Positions 61,685 to 64,000 of a stretch of 64,000 nt of DNA are shown piece after piece. The DNA comes from Ideonella_A sakaiensis_A. GTDB lineage: Bacteria; Pseudomonadota; Gammaproteobacteria; Burkholderiales; Burkholderiaceae_C. The notes under the pieces were generated by a model. It was not told the DNA's origin. It searched no databases and saw nothing but the letters and a program-made list of their open reading frames with translations. The position numbers and the translations under genes were made by a program. Numbering within the stretch: position 1 is the first letter of the stretch; every line of letters starts with the position of its first letter. Location of the stretch: NCBI RefSeq assembly GCF_048320135.1, contig NZ_CP182947.1, positions 1,922,001 to 1,986,000 of the forward strand, given 5' to 3'.

Positions 61685-62034
61685 TCGCGGTGATCTTCGA
61701 GGTCGAACCGGGGCACGCTGCGGCGTCGCGCTATTTCGAGATCGCCGCCGCATTGAAGGGCGATCTGGAAACGATCGACGGCTTCATTTCGGTCGAGCGC
61801 TTCGAAAGCATTGCCCGTCCGGGGCATTACCTGTCATTGAGCTTCTGGCGCGACGAGGCCGCGGTTCGCGAATGGCGCTGCCATGCGATGCACCGCCAGG
61901 CGCAGCACGAGGGCCGCGACGGCATGCTCGCAGGCTACCGCTTGCGGGTTGCGACCGTCGTGCGCGACTACGGCATGTTCGAGCGCGAGCAGGCGCCTGC
62001 CGACTCGCGATCAGCGCACGAACGGGCGGCATGA
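61681..62034 (+). CDS. Antibiotic-biosynthesis-monooxygenase (ABM) fold protein
   Basis: A 117-aa dimeric alpha-beta barrel protein: [60 protein letters not shown] with the conserved FW..E.a...W. ABM proteins oxidise quinol-like or haem substrates, or simply bind them. It is coupled by 4-bp overlaps to both NIPSNAP upstream and the ArsR-type regulator downstream. Confidence 0.88.
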   Translation: MIAVIFEVEPGHAAASRYFEIAAALKGDLETIDGFISVERFESIARPGHYLSLSFWRDEAAVREWRCHAMHRQAQHEGRDGMLAGYRLRVATVVRDYGMFEREQAPADSRSAHERAA

Positions 62035-62726
62035 GCACGCAGCCGCACGAGCCCCGCCTCGCGCGGGTCGCCGCCGTGATGGCCGACCCGGCACGTTCGC
62101 GGATGCTGGCCTATCTGCTGTCGGGCGAATATGCAAGCGCCAGTGAACTGGCGAAGGCGGCGTCGGTCACCGCGGCCACCGCCAGTGGCCACCTGGCGAA
62201 GCTGCTCGATGCCCGGTTCGTCGTTTGCGAGCCAAGGGGCCGCCACCGCTACTACCGGCTCGCCGATCCCGAAGTGGCGCATGCGCTGGAAGCGCTGGCG
62301 CTGGTTGCCGAGCGCGACGGGCACGACCTTGCCTGGGCCCATCCCGAGCGCAAGCGGCTGCGCTATGCGCGCTGCTGCTACGGCCACCTGGCGGGGCAAC
62401 TGGCAGTCCGGCTGTTCGATGCGCTGCAGCGCGAAGAGCGCCTGGCATCCACCGCCGACGGCTATGCGCTGACCGACGCCGGGCGGCAGTGGCTGCAGGC
62501 GCTGGGCATGACGCCCGGCCCGCCGAGCCGGCGCCGCCGCTTTGCCTACCGCTGCCTCGACTGGTCCGAACGACGCGACCACCTCGCAGGCCAGCTGGCC
62601 GACGAGATCTACCAGCATTTCACGCAAGCCGGATGGCTGCGCCGCAGCGCCGGTCGCGCCGTCGAGATCACGCCGACTGGACGCCAGGAGCTGCTGCCGC
62701 GGCTGGGTTCCGACGCGCTCCGATGA
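62031..62726 (+). CDS. ArsR-type winged-helix regulator with C-terminal extension
   Basis: A 231-aa regulator. The N-terminal winged helix (residues ~8-95) is ArsR-like: VAAVMADPARSRMLAYLLSG, SELAKAASVTAATASGHLAK (recognition helix) and the wing RGRHRYYRLAD. The C-terminal ~130 residues resemble the DNA-binding-like tail of larger ArsR homologues and contain a Cys pair (YARCCYGHLAGQLA) that could sense metal, thiol or redox state. Coupled to the ABM gene (ATGA). It probably controls its own operon; no operator is evident in the 117 bp before 61346. Confidence 0.88.
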   Translation: MSTQPHEPRLARVAAVMADPARSRMLAYLLSGEYASASELAKAASVTAATASGHLAKLLDARFVVCEPRGRHRYYRLADPEVAHALEALALVAERDGHDLAWAHPERKRLRYARCCYGHLAGQLAVRLFDALQREERLASTADGYALTDAGRQWLQALGMTPGPPSRRRRFAYRCLDWSERRDHLAGQLADEIYQHFTQAGWLRRSAGRAVEITPTGRQELLPRLGSDALR

Positions 62727-62874
62727 CCTGGCTGGGAACACACCGAATCGACGAGCGCCCTTGAAACCATCCGTCGCGGAGCGTAAGGTCGGACACCCTT
62801 GCCTTCGCGATCGGTTGGATCCGCATCCGAAGGCGACCCGAGGCCTGCGGGCTGATACGGAAGAGGGATACGCA

Positions 62875-63948
62875 ATGTTCAAGACACTGGGGGAGCAGCC
62901 CGGGAGTGCCATTCGCCTGGCCCAGCTCGGCATCCGGGCCAACTACAAATCGAACGCCGGCATCGTTCTTCGCAGCTTCACGAACACCTGGAAGATGGTC
63001 GAGAAAGAAATCTTTCTCTTCTGCAAAGGTTATGACTACCGGATCCAGGAAGGTCCGTTGGCCGGCAGCTATGTGCATCTGTCCGACCCGGCGGACCGCG
63101 CGGTGCTCATCGAGACCTACTACTTCCTCTACACGCACGAGTTCGGCAAATACATGAAGCGCGCGCTGACGGCCGCAAAGGTCGTCAACGTCGTTGCCAC
63201 CGTCGCCTTGAAGGCGCACCTCGCGGGCCTGAGCGACCCGGCCGGCTCGAGCACGTCGATCGCCAACTTCATGACCAATTTCACCTCCGAAGCCACCGGT
63301 ACGGCATTGGGTGGCCCGGGCACAGGGCCTGACGCGGATCGCATCGCCGACTCCATTGCCGGCGTCGACGACGTGCCGTCGGCGGGCGCGGCGGCGTACA
63401 ACGTGGCCTATGCGCTCGATTCGCTGGCCAATGTCACAACGGGCGGCGAGCCGCTCGCTGCCGCCATTGTCGAATCGGGCAGCTCGACCGAGGCCGAGGC
63501 AAAGCTGACGCAGGACATCCGCGCGATCCTGTCCGGCAAATACCGCTGCCTGGCGGTGCAGCAGAAGACCCCGCTGCTGGCGCGCGAGTCACCGGGCGGA
63601 CGGTCCTGGTATTTTTCCGCGTCCGACACCAGCGAGATCCTGATCGGCGAAACCAGCCTTGGCGTCATCAATCGCGTGATGAACGAACGCGCCGTCGGCC
63701 CGAAGGCGGTGTATGTCGTCAATCCATGGGCCGAGAAAGCGTATTTGCCGAGTGCCACCGACTGCGCCAACGCCGCGCTGCGAACGGGCAGCGCGTCGTT
63801 TTCATACCTGCGTTCAGCCAACCAGGTCGACCTCGAAGACCGGCCGGACCTGACCGAAACCGACGCCGGCACGATCTGGAACCCGCTGACCTGGCAGTGG
63901 AAAACGGCGTCGTCGAGGGAGCGGCTGATGCAGGGCAAGTTCTCGTAG
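62875..63948 (+). CDS. Hypothetical protein
   Basis: A 357-aa soluble protein I do not recognise. The N-terminal third is helical with aromatic residues (TNTWKMVEKEIFLFCKGYDY). The middle is Gly/Ala/Ser/Thr-rich and probably flexible. The C-terminal half looks like a compact alpha/beta domain (SPGGRSWYFSASDTSEILIG, GPKAVYVVNPWAEKAYLPSA). It ends PLTWQWKTASSRERLMQGKF. No signal peptide. GAGG lies upstream of the ATG at 62875. It follows the ArsR operon by 148 bp. Confidence 0.6.
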   Translation: MFKTLGEQPGSAIRLAQLGIRANYKSNAGIVLRSFTNTWKMVEKEIFLFCKGYDYRIQEGPLAGSYVHLSDPADRAVLIETYYFLYTHEFGKYMKRALTAAKVVNVVATVALKAHLAGLSDPAGSSTSIANFMTNFTSEATGTALGGPGTGPDADRIADSIAGVDDVPSAGAAAYNVAYALDSLANVTTGGEPLAAAIVESGSSTEAEAKLTQDIRAILSGKYRCLAVQQKTPLLARESPGGRSWYFSASDTSEILIGETSLGVINRVMNERAVGPKAVYVVNPWAEKAYLPSATDCANAALRTGSASFSYLRSANQVDLEDRPDLTETDAGTIWNPLTWQWKTASSRERLMQGKFS

Positions 63949-63966
63949 CACCCGCACCGGGGGCGA

Positions 63967-64000
63967 TCAAGCAGCCTTTTTCTTCGCGGCAGCCCGCCCG
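63967..64000 (-). CDS. C-terminus of a Lys/Ala-rich protein (partial)
   Basis: On the minus strand a frame enters from the right edge and reads GRAAAKKKAA before a stop at 63967-63969. Lys/Ala tails like this are common at the ends of histone-H1-like, Ku and other DNA-binding proteins in betaproteobacteria. Only ten codons are visible, so neither identity nor even coding status is secure. It converges on the preceding gene across 18 bp. Confidence 0.35.
   Translation of the reverse strand, partial: GRAAAKKKAA

Overview
The window is very GC-rich chromosomal DNA with tightly packed genes. It has no transposase, integrase, phage gene, rRNA, tRNA or CRISPR array that I can see. The gene content points to a betaproteobacterium, most likely Burkholderiales: a Bug/TctC-type solute receptor, several TRAP transporters, a DUF1653 protein, an MltF-type lytic transglycosylase, the NAGGN osmoprotectant operon and an MCE/Mla-type operon. 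I cannot name a genus.

Layout. 1-714: tail of an unidentified gene and a ring-hydroxylating dioxygenase beta subunit. 715-1595: a non-coding region dominated by a large imperfect inverted repeat. 1596-9703: a small hypothetical protein, a Bug receptor, an exported M13 metallopeptidase, DUF1653, a quinone-oxidoreductase-like MDR enzyme, a Ca/Na exchanger, and the membrane genes of a TRAP transporter whose receptor follows at 9706-10734. 10951-13229: two tandem Lin0512 genes, a small protein, and a formyltransferase fused to two ACT domains. 13396-17832: a giant repeat protein with nine flagellin-IN-like units. 17843-20133: a divergent enolase coupled to an APH-type kinase. 20278-26168: an unknown protein, an exported hydratase, a DUF900 hydrolase and a fused TRAP permease. 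26182-33245 (minus strand): katG, then the three-gene NAGGN operon. 33517-38905: a TRIC-type channel, an EEP phosphatase/nuclease with a TonB receptor, a palindromic repeat, and a Leu/Phe/Val-type dehydrogenase. 38918-47059: mltF, DUF3750, YjbQ, two small proteins, a RecQ-family helicase, MAPEG, a deaminase, a GAF protein and DUF6789.

47148-51273 is a divergent catabolic cassette: a ThDP enzyme, an acyl-CoA ligase and a GntR/FCD regulator, with two palindromic operator-like sites between the divergent genes. 51325-53911 holds a lipoprotein and a VWA protein. 54145-58717 holds a DedA pair, then an MCE/Mla-type operon whose ATPase has lost nearly all its catalytic motifs and whose MCE gene is split by a frame change. 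58687-63948 holds a GAF protein with a cyclase domain lacking its catalytic residues, a class 3 lipase, a NIPSNAP-ABM-ArsR operon and an unknown protein. The window ends in the tail of a Lys/Ala-rich protein.

The strongest candidates for undescribed biology are the enolase-kinase pair, the formyltransferase-ACT-ACT fusion, the flagellin-IN repeat giant away from flagellar genes, the lyase/ligase/GntR cassette with its paired palindromes, and the MCE operon with a degenerate ATPase. All functions are inferred from sequence motifs and family knowledge; no database search was possible.
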